A stretch of 64,000 bases of DNA from Azospirillum sp. TSO35-2 (GTDB taxonomy: Bacteria > Pseudomonadota > Alphaproteobacteria > Azospirillales > Azospirillaceae): positions 14,077-78,076 of the forward strand of contig NZ_LGRA01000008.1 in NCBI RefSeq assembly GCF_003116095.1, in the 5' to 3' direction. This document shows, one piece after another, positions 55,213-63,121 of this stretch. The position numbers were made by a program, and so were the translations under genes. How positions within the stretch are numbered: position 1 is the stretch's first letter; every line of letters begins with the position of its first letter. The notes beneath the pieces are model-generated. The model saw only the letters and a program-made list of their open reading frames with translations, had not been told where the DNA came from and did not search any database.

Positions 55213-55647
55213 ATGCCGCTGGTCACCACCACCACCCTTCTGCCCGTCCCGGCGCGCCACCTGTGGCCGCTGGTGCGGTGGGATGGTGCGTTGGGCGACT
55301 GGTATCCCGGTGCGGCGTCGATGACGGTCGACACTGCGGAGACGGGGCGCGCGGAGAAGGGGGCCTTGCGGTGCCTGCGGCTCTATGACGGGTCGCGGGT
55401 GGTCCACCGGCTGGAGCATGTCAGCCGGGTCGACGACGCCTACACCTACGCGGTGATCGAGGGGCCCTATCCGGTGGCCGAGCTGCTGGCCCAGATCCGC
55501 CTGCGCCCGGAAGGCGACGCGCAGGCGGTGCTGATCTGGACCGCGACCTTTCACCCGCTCGACCGTTCGGAGGCGGACGCCGAACGCTTCGTCCGCGACC
55601 TCTACGACGCCGGCTTGGCCCGGCTGCGCGGGCTGCTGCGCCCGTAA
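55213..55647 (+). CDS. SRPBCC-fold protein, first gene of the operon
   Basis: 144 residues of the polyketide-cyclase-like SRPBCC type: HLWPLVRWDGALGDWYPGAA at the N-terminus, LYDGSRVVHRLEHVSRVDDA and VRDLYDAGLARLRGLL at the end. These proteins bind hydrophobic ligands in a deep pocket. It is the first gene after the sigma-54 promoter and 45 bases before the permease gene, so it is probably co-transcribed, although a role in hydroxybutyrate use is not established. Confidence 0.8.
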   Translation: MPLVTTTTLLPVPARHLWPLVRWDGALGDWYPGAASMTVDTAETGRAEKGALRCLRLYDGSRVVHRLEHVSRVDDAYTYAVIEGPYPVAELLAQIRLRPEGDAQAVLIWTATFHPLDRSEADAERFVRDLYDAGLARLRGLLRP

Positions 55648-55692
55648 TCCAAGACAACACCTCAAGAAAAACACCGAGGGAGCATCGTCCAC

Positions 55693-57084
55693 ATGAGTTT
55701 CCTGATCTGCGTGGGAGCGCTCGCGTTCCTGATGCTGGTCGCGTACCGCGGCTTCAGCGTCATCCTCTTCGCGCCGGTGGCGGCGCTGGGGGCCGTGCTA
55801 TTGACCGACCCGTCCGCCGTGCCGCCGGTCTTCACCGGCCTGTTCATGGACAAGATGGTCGGCTTCGTGAAGCTGTACTTCCCGGTCTTCCTGCTGGGCG
55901 CCGTGTTCGGCAAGGTGATCGAGCTGTCCGGCTTCTCCAAGTCGATCGTCTCGGCCGTCATCAAGCTGGTCGGGCGCGAGCGGGCGGTGACCTCCATCGT
56001 GCTGGTCTGCCTGCTGCTGACCTACGGCGGCGTGTCGCTGTTCGTGGTGGTCTTCGCCGTCTACCCCTTCGCCGCCGAGATGTTCCGGCAGGGCGACATC
56101 CCCAAGCGCCTGATCCCCGGCGTCATCGCGCTGGGCGCCTTCACCGTCACCATGGACGCGCTGCCGGGCACGCCGCAGATCCAGAACATCATCCCCACGA
56201 CCTTCTTCAAGACCGACGCCTACGCCGCCCCCTGGCTGGGGCTGATCGGCGCCGCCTTCATCCTGGTGGTCGGGCTGGCCTATCTGGAATGGCGCGTGCG
56301 GTCCGCCATCGCCCGCGGCGAGGGCTATGGCAGCGGCCACACCAACGAGCCGGAGACGGTCGCGGCCGAAGCCCTGCCGAACCCGCTGCTGGCGCTGTCG
56401 CCGCTGGTCGCGGTCGGCGTGCTGAACAAGCTGTTCACCCTGGCGATCCCCGGCATCTACGGCGCGACCAGCGAGGTGGCGCTGACCCCCGGCGCCAAGC
56501 CGCTGGTCACCCAGGTCTCCGGCGTCGCCGGCATCTGGGCGGTGGAAGGGGCGCTGCTCTGCGGCATCCTGATCGTGCTGGCCTTCGCCTGGAAACCGGT
56601 GTCGCAGCGCTTCGCCGAGGGCACCAAGGCCGCCATCGGCGGCTCGCTGCTCGCCTCGATGAACACGGCGTCGGAATACGGCTTCGGCGCGGTGATCGCG
56701 GCGCTGCCCGGCTTCCTGGTCATCCGCGACGCGCTGCAGTCGATCCCCAACCCGCTGGTGAACGAGGCGGTGACCGTCACGGCGCTGGCCGGCATCACCG
56801 GCTCGGCCTCGGGCGGCATGAGCATCGCGCTGGCCGCCATGGCCGACCAGTTCATCACCGCCGCCAACGCCGCCGGCATCCCGATGGAGGTGCTGCACCG
56901 CGTCGCCGCCATGGCCAGCGGCGGCATGGACACGCTGCCGCACAACGGCGCCGTCATCACCCTGCTGGGCGTCACCGGTTTGACCCACCGGCAATCCTAC
57001 GGCGACATCTTCGCCGTCACCTGCATCAAGACCCTGGCGGTCTTCGTCGTGATCGCCGTCTACTACCTGACCGGAATCGTCTGA
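55693..57084 (+). CDS. GntP-family permease, probable 3-hydroxybutyrate importer
   Basis: 463 residues with about 12-14 membrane helices; GntP-type segments include TYGGVSLFVVVFAVYPFAAE, ALPGTPQIQNIIPTTFFKTD and HNGAVITLLGVTGLTHRQSY. Gluconate is the classic substrate of the family, but the operon (CoA transferase and 3-hydroxybutyrate dehydrogenase) points to 3-hydroxybutyrate or acetoacetate. Its TGA overlaps the scoA ATG. Confidence 0.88.
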   Translation: MSFLICVGALAFLMLVAYRGFSVILFAPVAALGAVLLTDPSAVPPVFTGLFMDKMVGFVKLYFPVFLLGAVFGKVIELSGFSKSIVSAVIKLVGRERAVTSIVLVCLLLTYGGVSLFVVVFAVYPFAAEMFRQGDIPKRLIPGVIALGAFTVTMDALPGTPQIQNIIPTTFFKTDAYAAPWLGLIGAAFILVVGLAYLEWRVRSAIARGEGYGSGHTNEPETVAAEALPNPLLALSPLVAVGVLNKLFTLAIPGIYGATSEVALTPGAKPLVTQVSGVAGIWAVEGALLCGILIVLAFAWKPVSQRFAEGTKAAIGGSLLASMNTASEYGFGAVIAALPGFLVIRDALQSIPNPLVNEAVTVTALAGITGSASGGMSIALAAMADQFITAANAAGIPMEVLHRVAAMASGGMDTLPHNGAVITLLGVTGLTHRQSYGDIFAVTCIKTLAVFVVIAVYYLTGIV

Positions 57085-57743
57085 TGAAGAACAAACTGAT
57101 TTCCCTGGAGGACGCGGTCGCGCTCATTCCCGACGGCGCCTCGCTGCTGATCGGCGGCTTCATGGCCGTCGGTGGTCCCAACCGCCTGGTGGACGAGCTG
57201 ATCCGCCAGGGCAAGCGCGACCTGACCATCATCGCCAACGACACGTCGCGCCCGACCTACGGGCTCGGCAAGCTGGTGGTGGAAAAGCTGGTGCGCAAGG
57301 TCGTCACCAGCCACATCGGCCTGAACGCCGACACCCAGAAGCAGATGATCGCCGGCGCGATCGAGGTGGAGCTGGTGCCGCAGGGCACGCTGGCCGAGCG
57401 CATCCGCGCCGGCGGCGTCGGGCTGGGCGGCGTCCTGACCCCCACCGGCGTCGGCACCATCGTGGAGGAGGGCAAGCGCACGGTCGAGATCGACGGCACC
57501 ACCTATCTGTTGGAACTGCCGATCAAGGCCGACTTCGCGCTGGTGTCCGCCAAGCAGGCCGACCTGTACGGCAACCTGACCTACGCGCTGACCGCCCGCA
57601 ACTTCAACCCGCTGATGGCGATGGCCGGCGCCACCGTGATCGCCGAGGCCGAGGACATCCTGCCGGTCGGCTGCATCCCGCCCGACGCCGTGATGACGCC
57701 GTCGGTGCTGGTCGACCACATCGTCACCACCGCAGCGCGCTGA
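57084..57743 (+). CDS. scoA: 3-oxoacid CoA-transferase subunit A
   Basis: 219 residues. The family I CoA-transferase alpha chain shows LLIGGFMAVGGPNRLVDELI, GGVGLGGVLTPTGVGTIVEE and ADLYGNLTYALTARNFNPLM. With subunit B it transfers CoA from succinyl-CoA (or acetyl-CoA) to acetoacetate. It starts in an ATGA overlap with the permease gene. The close AtoD type cannot be excluded. Confidence 0.92.
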   Translation: MKNKLISLEDAVALIPDGASLLIGGFMAVGGPNRLVDELIRQGKRDLTIIANDTSRPTYGLGKLVVEKLVRKVVTSHIGLNADTQKQMIAGAIEVELVPQGTLAERIRAGGVGLGGVLTPTGVGTIVEEGKRTVEIDGTTYLLELPIKADFALVSAKQADLYGNLTYALTARNFNPLMAMAGATVIAEAEDILPVGCIPPDAVMTPSVLVDHIVTTAAR

Positions 57744-57760
57744 TTGGGGAGAACACAGTC

Positions 57761-58414
57761 ATGGATGAAAAGACCCTGATCGCCAGGCGCGTCGCGCTGG
57801 AGCTGATGGACGGCGACCTCGTCAACCTGGGCATCGGCCTGCCGACGCTGGTCGCCCGCTACGTCCCCGCCGGCCGCCATGTGTTCTTCCAGTCGGAGAA
57901 CGGCATCGTCGGCATGTCCGGCCCGATCACCGGGGCGGAGAACCACGACCTGACCGACGCCGGCGGCTCGCCGATCTCGGCGCTGCCGGGGGCGGCGTCC
58001 TTCGACAGCGCGCTGTCCTTCGGCCTGATCCGCGGCGGCCACCTGGACGTCACCGTGCTGGGCGGCCTGCAGGTCGACCGTGCCGGCCGTCTGGCCAACT
58101 GGATGGTGCCCGGCAAGATGGTGCCCGGCATGGGCGGCGCCATGGACCTCGTCACCGGCGCCCGCCGGGTGATCGTCGCCATGCAGCACAGCGCCAAGGG
58201 CGAACCGAAGATCGTCGAGCACTGCGCCCTGCCGCTGACCTCGGTCCGCCGGGTCGATCTGGTGGTAACCGACCTTGCGGTGATCGAGCCGACCGACGCC
58301 GGGCTCGTCTTGAAGGAAACCGCCCCCGGTGTCACGGTGGAGCAGGTCCTCGCCAACACCGGCTGCGAGCTGATCATCGCGCCGGACCTCCGTTCCATGC
58401 CGATCGAAGGATAA
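57761..58414 (+). CDS. scoB: 3-oxoacid CoA-transferase subunit B
   Basis: 217 residues. The catalytic glutamate E46 lies in VFFQSENGIVGMSGP, the signature of the beta chain, with GGHLDVTVLGGLQVDRAGRL and VPGMGGAMDLVTGARRVIVA. It forms the active heteromer with ScoA. It begins 17 bases after the scoA stop and is preceded by GGGGAGA. Confidence 0.94.
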   Translation: MDEKTLIARRVALELMDGDLVNLGIGLPTLVARYVPAGRHVFFQSENGIVGMSGPITGAENHDLTDAGGSPISALPGAASFDSALSFGLIRGGHLDVTVLGGLQVDRAGRLANWMVPGKMVPGMGGAMDLVTGARRVIVAMQHSAKGEPKIVEHCALPLTSVRRVDLVVTDLAVIEPTDAGLVLKETAPGVTVEQVLANTGCELIIAPDLRSMPIEG

Positions 58415-58420
58415 AGAACA

Positions 58421-59209
58421 ATGACCAGTCTGAAGGGGAAGGCCGCGCTCGTCACTGGGTCCACCAGCGGGATCGGCCTTGGAATCGCACGGCAACTGGC
58501 GGCGCAGGGCGCCGACCTGATGCTGAACGGCTTCGGCGACGCCGCCCACATCGCCGAGCTGTGCCGGTCGCTGTCGACCGAATTCGGCGTGCGCGTCGCC
58601 CACAACGGCGCCGACATGTCGAAGCCGGCGGAGATCGAGGCGATGGTCGCCGCCGCCGAGGCGGCCTATGGCCGGGTCGACGTGCTGGTGAACAACGCCG
58701 GCATCCAGCATGTGGCGCCGGTCGACGCCTTCCCGGTGGAGCGCTGGGACGCGGTGATCGCCATCAACCTGTCGGCGGTGTTCCACGGCACCCGCGCCGT
58801 GCTGCCGGGCATGAAGGCGCGCGGCTGGGGCCGCGTCATCAACATCGCCTCGGTCCACGGGCTGGTGGCCTCGGTCAACAAGTCGGCCTACGTCGCCGCC
58901 AAGCACGGCGTCATCGGCCTGACCAAGGTGACGGCGCTGGAGCTGGCGGAGACCGCCATCACCTGCAACGCCATCTGCCCGGGCTGGGTGCTGACCCCGC
59001 TGGTGCAGAAGCAGATCGACGCGCTGGCGGCGACCCGCGGCGTCTCGGTGGAGGAGGCCGGCCGCGAGCTGCTGAGCGAGAAGCAGCCGTCCAAGTCCTT
59101 CGTCACCCCGGAGCAGTTGGGCGAACTGGCGGTGTTCCTGTGCTCCGACGCCGCCGGCAACATGCGCGGTGCGTCGCTGACCATGGACGGCGGCTGGACG
59201 GCGCAGTGA
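58421..59209 (+). CDS. bdhA: 3-hydroxybutyrate dehydrogenase
   Basis: 262-residue short-chain dehydrogenase that oxidises D-3-hydroxybutyrate to acetoacetate with NAD+. Cofactor motif TGSTSGIG (12-19), NNAG (91-94), and catalytic Ser144, Tyr157 and Lys161 are intact. The 3-HBDH family features NAIQHVAP-like NNAGIQHVAPVDAFPVERWD and ICPGWVLTPLVQKQIDALA are present. It starts six bases after scoB and ends the operon before a 20-bp hairpin. The pathway is import, oxidation, then CoA transfer to acetoacetyl-CoA. Confidence 0.95.
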   Translation: MTSLKGKAALVTGSTSGIGLGIARQLAAQGADLMLNGFGDAAHIAELCRSLSTEFGVRVAHNGADMSKPAEIEAMVAAAEAAYGRVDVLVNNAGIQHVAPVDAFPVERWDAVIAINLSAVFHGTRAVLPGMKARGWGRVINIASVHGLVASVNKSAYVAAKHGVIGLTKVTALELAETAITCNAICPGWVLTPLVQKQIDALAATRGVSVEEAGRELLSEKQPSKSFVTPEQLGELAVFLCSDAAGNMRGASLTMDGGWTAQ

Positions 59210-59225
59210 GCGTGGCGCTCTGATA

Positions 59226-59270
59226 CCAAGACCGTGGGGCCGGCAGCGTGTGCCGGCCCCACGGTCTTGG
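59226..59270. terminator. 20-bp hairpin terminator between bdhA and lipase genes
   Basis: CCAAGACCGTGGGGCCGGCA at 59226-59245 and its exact complement at 59251-59270 enclose a 5-base loop, between two convergent genes. It serves both strands; no T tract is present. Confidence 0.8.
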
Positions 59271-59287
59271 CCCCTTGAAGGCCCCGA

Positions 59288-60601
59288 TCAGCTCGCCGGC
59301 TGGATGGTCCGCGTCACCTGCGTCGGATCGATGCCGAAGAACTGGAAATAGTGCCAGACGTGGATCAGCGCCACGGCGTCCAGGAACGGCCCCGACGTGG
59401 TGACCGTGCTGGTCGGCAACGAATACTGGCTCCAGCCGCCGGTGCCCCCGGTGCCGCCCGTCTTGTTCCAATAGGTCAGCGGGAAGCTGCCGGTCAGCCC
59501 CTTGGTGTTCAGAAGCCGCGCCACCAGCGCCGCGGTGCCCAGCCCCTGGGCGGCGGTGGCGATGCCGCCGAAATAGGTCGCGATCTTGTTGGTCGACGAG
59601 CTTTCCTCGTTGGCCAGCTCCATCGTCTGGGTCTGCAGGGTGACCGGAACGCTCTTGGTGTTGAAGTCGTAGAAATAGGCTTGGCAGGCCGGGTTGGGGT
59701 AGGTGATGGTCGTGTAGCTGTCGATCAGGTCGATGACGTGCGCCCAGGCGCAGGGGACGACGTCCTGCACGTCGAAGATCGGCGTGTTCAGGGTCGTGAC
59801 CTGGTTGCCGGTGTTGCTCGTGACCGGCGTCGGCCCGAAATGCAGGCCCCATTTCAGCGCGAACATGCCGTTGCCCGGGGTGGGGCCGGCGGTCGGCATG
59901 GCGCAGACGCTGCCGCCGTTCGTGGTCCAGCTGGTCAGGCTGGGCAGCAGCTGGTAGGCCAGCGTCGGCGACAGGGCGCCGCCCAGGCTGTGGCCGGTGA
60001 AGATGATCTTGCTGCCGGAATGGCCGCTGGCCGGCTTCAGCGCGGTCAGGTAGCCGGCGAGGTCGAGCGTGTCGCCGTTCTGGTCGACCATCTGGGTCAG
60101 CAGGTTGTAGATGCCGGTCGCCGTGCCCAGCGTGACCTGCTGGACCAGCGGGTTGGTGAGGCCGCCGACCGGAGGGGCGCTGAGGTCGGTCAGCGGGAAG
60201 TCGACCATCGCCTTCGGCCCGACCTTCGCATCCTCCAGCACCCAGTCGAAGGCCGACGCCGGGTTGGTGCCGGCCATCGCGACGACGTAGCTGTCCTGCG
60301 ACGGGCTGTAGACGACGACCAGCGCGTTGTCGGCTTCGTTGTCGTCGTTGTTCTGGTAGACGGCGGGGCCCCAGGTGATTTCCCAATCCTGGCCGATCAG
60401 CTGGCTGCCCATGCTGTCGATCAGGCCGTTGACCGTCAGGGTCGGCGAACCGGGGCCGAGGGTCCAGGTCCAGCTTCCGCCCTTGCCGAAGGCCAGGGAC
60501 AGGAACTGCGCCAGTTGCGGCGCCGTGCCGGTGACGTTGCTGGCCGCGTTGGACACCCAAGAGAACAGGAAGCTGGTCTGGGTCAGATCATAGCTGGGCA
60601 T
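59288..60601 (-). CDS. class 3 lipase (alpha/beta hydrolase)
   Basis: 437 residues from ATG 60601, with GGGAGG five bases upstream. The nucleophile elbow GHSLGG (203-208, Ser205) is in KIIFTGHSLGGALSPTLAYQ, and VVVYSPSQDSYVVAMAGTNP is the preceding lipase-3 strand. DVVPCAWAHV supplies a likely catalytic Asp. The sequence is rich in Thr, Ser and Asn, unlike cytoplasmic neighbours, suggesting export, but no signal peptide is visible. The substrate is probably a lipid or polyester; this is not decided by sequence. Confidence 0.85.
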   Translation of the reverse strand: MPSYDLTQTSFLFSWVSNAASNVTGTAPQLAQFLSLAFGKGGSWTWTLGPGSPTLTVNGLIDSMGSQLIGQDWEITWGPAVYQNNDDNEADNALVVVYSPSQDSYVVAMAGTNPASAFDWVLEDAKVGPKAMVDFPLTDLSAPPVGGLTNPLVQQVTLGTATGIYNLLTQMVDQNGDTLDLAGYLTALKPASGHSGSKIIFTGHSLGGALSPTLAYQLLPSLTSWTTNGGSVCAMPTAGPTPGNGMFALKWGLHFGPTPVTSNTGNQVTTLNTPIFDVQDVVPCAWAHVIDLIDSYTTITYPNPACQAYFYDFNTKSVPVTLQTQTMELANEESSSTNKIATYFGGIATAAQGLGTAALVARLLNTKGLTGSFPLTYWNKTGGTGGTGGWSQYSLPTSTVTTSGPFLDAVALIHVWHYFQFFGIDPTQVTRTIQPAS

Positions 60602-61098
60602 GGAACCCTCCCGGTTCAGATGCAAGGTCTCGCCCCTCCGTTTTGGAGGTGAAAAACCTATATGCGTCTCCCGCAGTGAGAGTGAGTCGCAAATTGAGTC
60701 TTTTTGCGACGGTAAACTTTGCAGAAATGCAACTGATGAAATAGATGGTTGGGGCAGTTGACGGGAGTGGCTGTGTTTTCCCGGAAACACTCTTTCGCCA
60801 GGCGCAGATCGGCGCATCTTTTCAATGAGCGGACTTGCGTGTATTGCAATTTTCTGTTGCGCGGTCCCGGCCAGGTGGGTGTAGGGCAATCGCGTGAAGG
60901 CGACGGCGATTTCTCGGAAGGAATGACGCAGGCGGATTGCACGGATCAGGCCGGATCAGAGATGCCAAGGCCCATCGGTACGGAGCGCGCGGCACCGAGC
61001 CGTTCCGTGACATCCGATCTCGATTCGTGCACTCCGTGTCGAGCCCTGTCCGTGCGGCCCGCGCGTCGCGTTCAGGCGATGGACCTGCGGGCGGGTGG
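60602..61098. other. intergenic region with an inverted repeat, no gene seen
   Basis: 497 bases. The left third is the lipase promoter region: it is less GC-rich and holds the perfect 8-bp dyad GTCGCAAA (60686-60693) / TTTGCGAC (60703-60710), a possible operator about 85 bases upstream of the lipase start. Open frames across the rest lack coding character on either strand. Confidence 0.45.
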
Positions 61099-62052
61099 TC
61101 AGGGCTTGCGGCAGGCCGCCACCGCCGCCTCCAGCCCCGCCTGTCCGCGCGGGTCCAAACGACCGGCCGGGCGATCGGCCGGCCGGTTGGCGACGAAGCC
61201 GTCCCACATCCCCGTCCGCATCAGTTCCGACTGCACGCAGCGGCAATTCGTCGTGCAGGTGGCGGGCGCCACGCCGGCGCTTTCGCAGCTCGCCACGCAG
61301 GACGCCAGGAAGTTCCGCACCACCGGCGGTTCCGCCGGGGCGGCGTGCGCCAGCAGCCACATCAGGCCGAACAGCAGCGGCTGGTGGATCAGGTAGACCG
61401 CCAGGCTGTGCCGCCCGGCCCAGGCCAGCCCGCGCCCGGCACGGCCGGACACCGCCACGCCCGTCCCGATTCCCGGCCACAGCCGCCCGAGGCCGATGCC
61501 GGCGAGCACGCCGCCGATCCAGGGCAGCAGCGGCACGAAGTCGTTGGAATCCGGCGCCACCGTCGTCAGGCCGATCCAGCGCAGCGCCGGGTTGTCGAAG
61601 ACCGGGAAGGACAGGATCTGCCCCGCCAGCACCGCCGCGGCGGCCAGCACCAGGGTCAGCCACGCCGGCAGGCGGACAAAGGCGAGGCCGATCACGCTCG
61701 CCACCGCGATGTGGTGCAGCACGCCGAAGAAGATCGGGCTGTCGGGAAACAGCGCGTAGGACGCCGCCGACACCGCCGCGGCCCCCGCCGCCACCCGGCC
61801 GAGCCGGCGCAGGAAGCGCCCGCGGTCCAACCCGCCCTGTGTGGCGAGCACCAGCCCGAGCCCCGCCAGCAGCAGGAAGCTCGACAGGATCGCCGTGCGG
61901 GCGGCGAGCCACAGCGGGTCGCCCAGCAGGTCGAACCGGGCCAGCCCGAAGAAGCTGGCGTCCCAACTGGCGTGATAAGCCGCCATGGCGACCAGCGCCA
62001 GCCCGCGGGCGACGTCGATCGCCGGCCGGCGCGTGGAAACCGAAAGGCTCAT
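61099..62052 (-). CDS. DUF1624 / heparan-alpha-glucosaminide acetyltransferase-like membrane protein
   Basis: 317 residues with about eight membrane helices. The family start is RRPAIDVARGLALVAMAAYH then ASWDASFFGLARFDLLGDPL; LLPWIGGVLAGIGLGRLW and WAGRHSLAVYLIHQPLLFGL follow. The C-terminal soluble tail has an unusual Cys-rich segment (SCVASCESAGVAPATCTTNC). Such proteins move acyl groups across membranes. ATG 62052 overlaps the stop of the DUF429-like gene (ATGA), showing coupling. Confidence 0.85.
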   Translation of the reverse strand: MSLSVSTRRPAIDVARGLALVAMAAYHASWDASFFGLARFDLLGDPLWLAARTAILSSFLLLAGLGLVLATQGGLDRGRFLRRLGRVAAGAAAVSAASYALFPDSPIFFGVLHHIAVASVIGLAFVRLPAWLTLVLAAAAVLAGQILSFPVFDNPALRWIGLTTVAPDSNDFVPLLPWIGGVLAGIGLGRLWPGIGTGVAVSGRAGRGLAWAGRHSLAVYLIHQPLLFGLMWLLAHAAPAEPPVVRNFLASCVASCESAGVAPATCTTNCRCVQSELMRTGMWDGFVANRPADRPAGRLDPRGQAGLEAAVAACRKP

Positions 62053-62957
62053 TCCCGGAAGGTTCCTCTTGTGTCGTCGCTGGCGAGTCCCACGCCGAAA
62101 ATCCAGCCCTCGCGCCGGCGCGCCGTGTCGTCGAGGCCGGGCGGGCTCCACGCCTGCGGCCGGGCGGCCAGCCAGCGCAGGCCCGCCGCCGACACCAGCG
62201 CGTCGCTGTCATGGTCGCTGACCGCCCCGGTCCGCTCCAGCGGCCGGGAGCCGAGTGGCACCAGCGCGCCGTCCAGATCGGCGGCGTCGCGGATCTTGCG
62301 CTGGCCGAAGCCGGTGTGTTTCAGGAACAGGCGGGGGTAGATCTCGACCATCACGCTCCGTCCCGGAGCCGGATCGTCGAAGGGCCAGACCGCCAGCCGC
62401 CCCGGCAGCGCCGCCCGCAAGGCGCGCAGCACCCGCATCCCGGCGAGCGCCCCCTTGCCCACCTGTTTGGAGCCGATCAGCTTGTAGGGGCTTTGCGGGT
62501 GGCCCAGCCCGTCGGCCCGGCAGGCCCATTCGGTCGCGCGGTGCGGGTCGTCGTACCAGTCCGGCTGCGGCCCGCCGCGCCAGAATCCGGCGCCATGGAC
62601 GGCGTGTTCGACGAAGGGGGCGCCGCCGAAGTCCGGCTCGTCCGCGCAGGCCGCCTCCACCGCGTCCCACAGCTCGAAGGCGGTGGCGTCCCCGCCGGGA
62701 AAGCCGCGCCCGGCCACCGCGAAGGGCAGGGAAAAGGCGCAGTCGATGCCGACCAGCGCCGGCCCGCGCGCCAGCTCCGCCCGCAGCCAGTCGAACACGG
62801 CGGTCCGCGACCACCAGCCGGCGGCCGCCTCGACCAGCGTTGGCGCCTCATCACCCGGCCCGCACGCCGCCACGGCGACGCCGGCGTAGCGTTTGCCGCG
62901 TGCCCCCGACCAGTCGATGGCGATGAAACGGCTGAAACCGGGCGCGGGATCGGGCAT
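62049..62957 (-). CDS. DUF429-like protein, predicted RNase H-type fold
   Basis: 302 residues from ATG 62957; the frame remains open to 63128, but the extra part looks non-coding. SRFIAIDWSGARGKRYAGVA opens an RNase H-like fold, with ALVGIDCAFSLPFAVAGRGF and MVEIYPRLFLKHTGFGQRKI carrying further acidic residues. A SDHDSDALVSAAGLRWLA segment near the C-terminus holds the last acidic pair. It is a predicted nuclease by fold only. It is located between the CRISPR trailer and a coupled membrane protein gene; a link with CRISPR is not shown. Confidence 0.75.
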   Translation of the reverse strand: MPDPAPGFSRFIAIDWSGARGKRYAGVAVAACGPGDEAPTLVEAAAGWWSRTAVFDWLRAELARGPALVGIDCAFSLPFAVAGRGFPGGDATAFELWDAVEAACADEPDFGGAPFVEHAVHGAGFWRGGPQPDWYDDPHRATEWACRADGLGHPQSPYKLIGSKQVGKGALAGMRVLRALRAALPGRLAVWPFDDPAPGRSVMVEIYPRLFLKHTGFGQRKIRDAADLDGALVPLGSRPLERTGAVSDHDSDALVSAAGLRWLAARPQAWSPPGLDDTARRREGWIFGVGLASDDTRGTFRE

Positions 62958-63121
62958 GGGACCGAGGCTGGGGACGAGGATGGGCGATGGCGCCACCCTC
63001 ACCATTAGCCGAGCACCCGGCACCCGGGCAACCGCCATTCCACCGAGCCCCGACCGGATGTGGGCCGCTCGGCGGAACCGCCAGAACGAAAGCAGGCCGA
63101 CGTCGCAGCGATGATCAAGGA

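Noticed and set aside
60749-61396. 215-residue plus-strand open frame upstream of and across the DUF1624 gene
   Set aside because: The right half is antisense to a membrane protein gene and the left half has no coding bias or family features.
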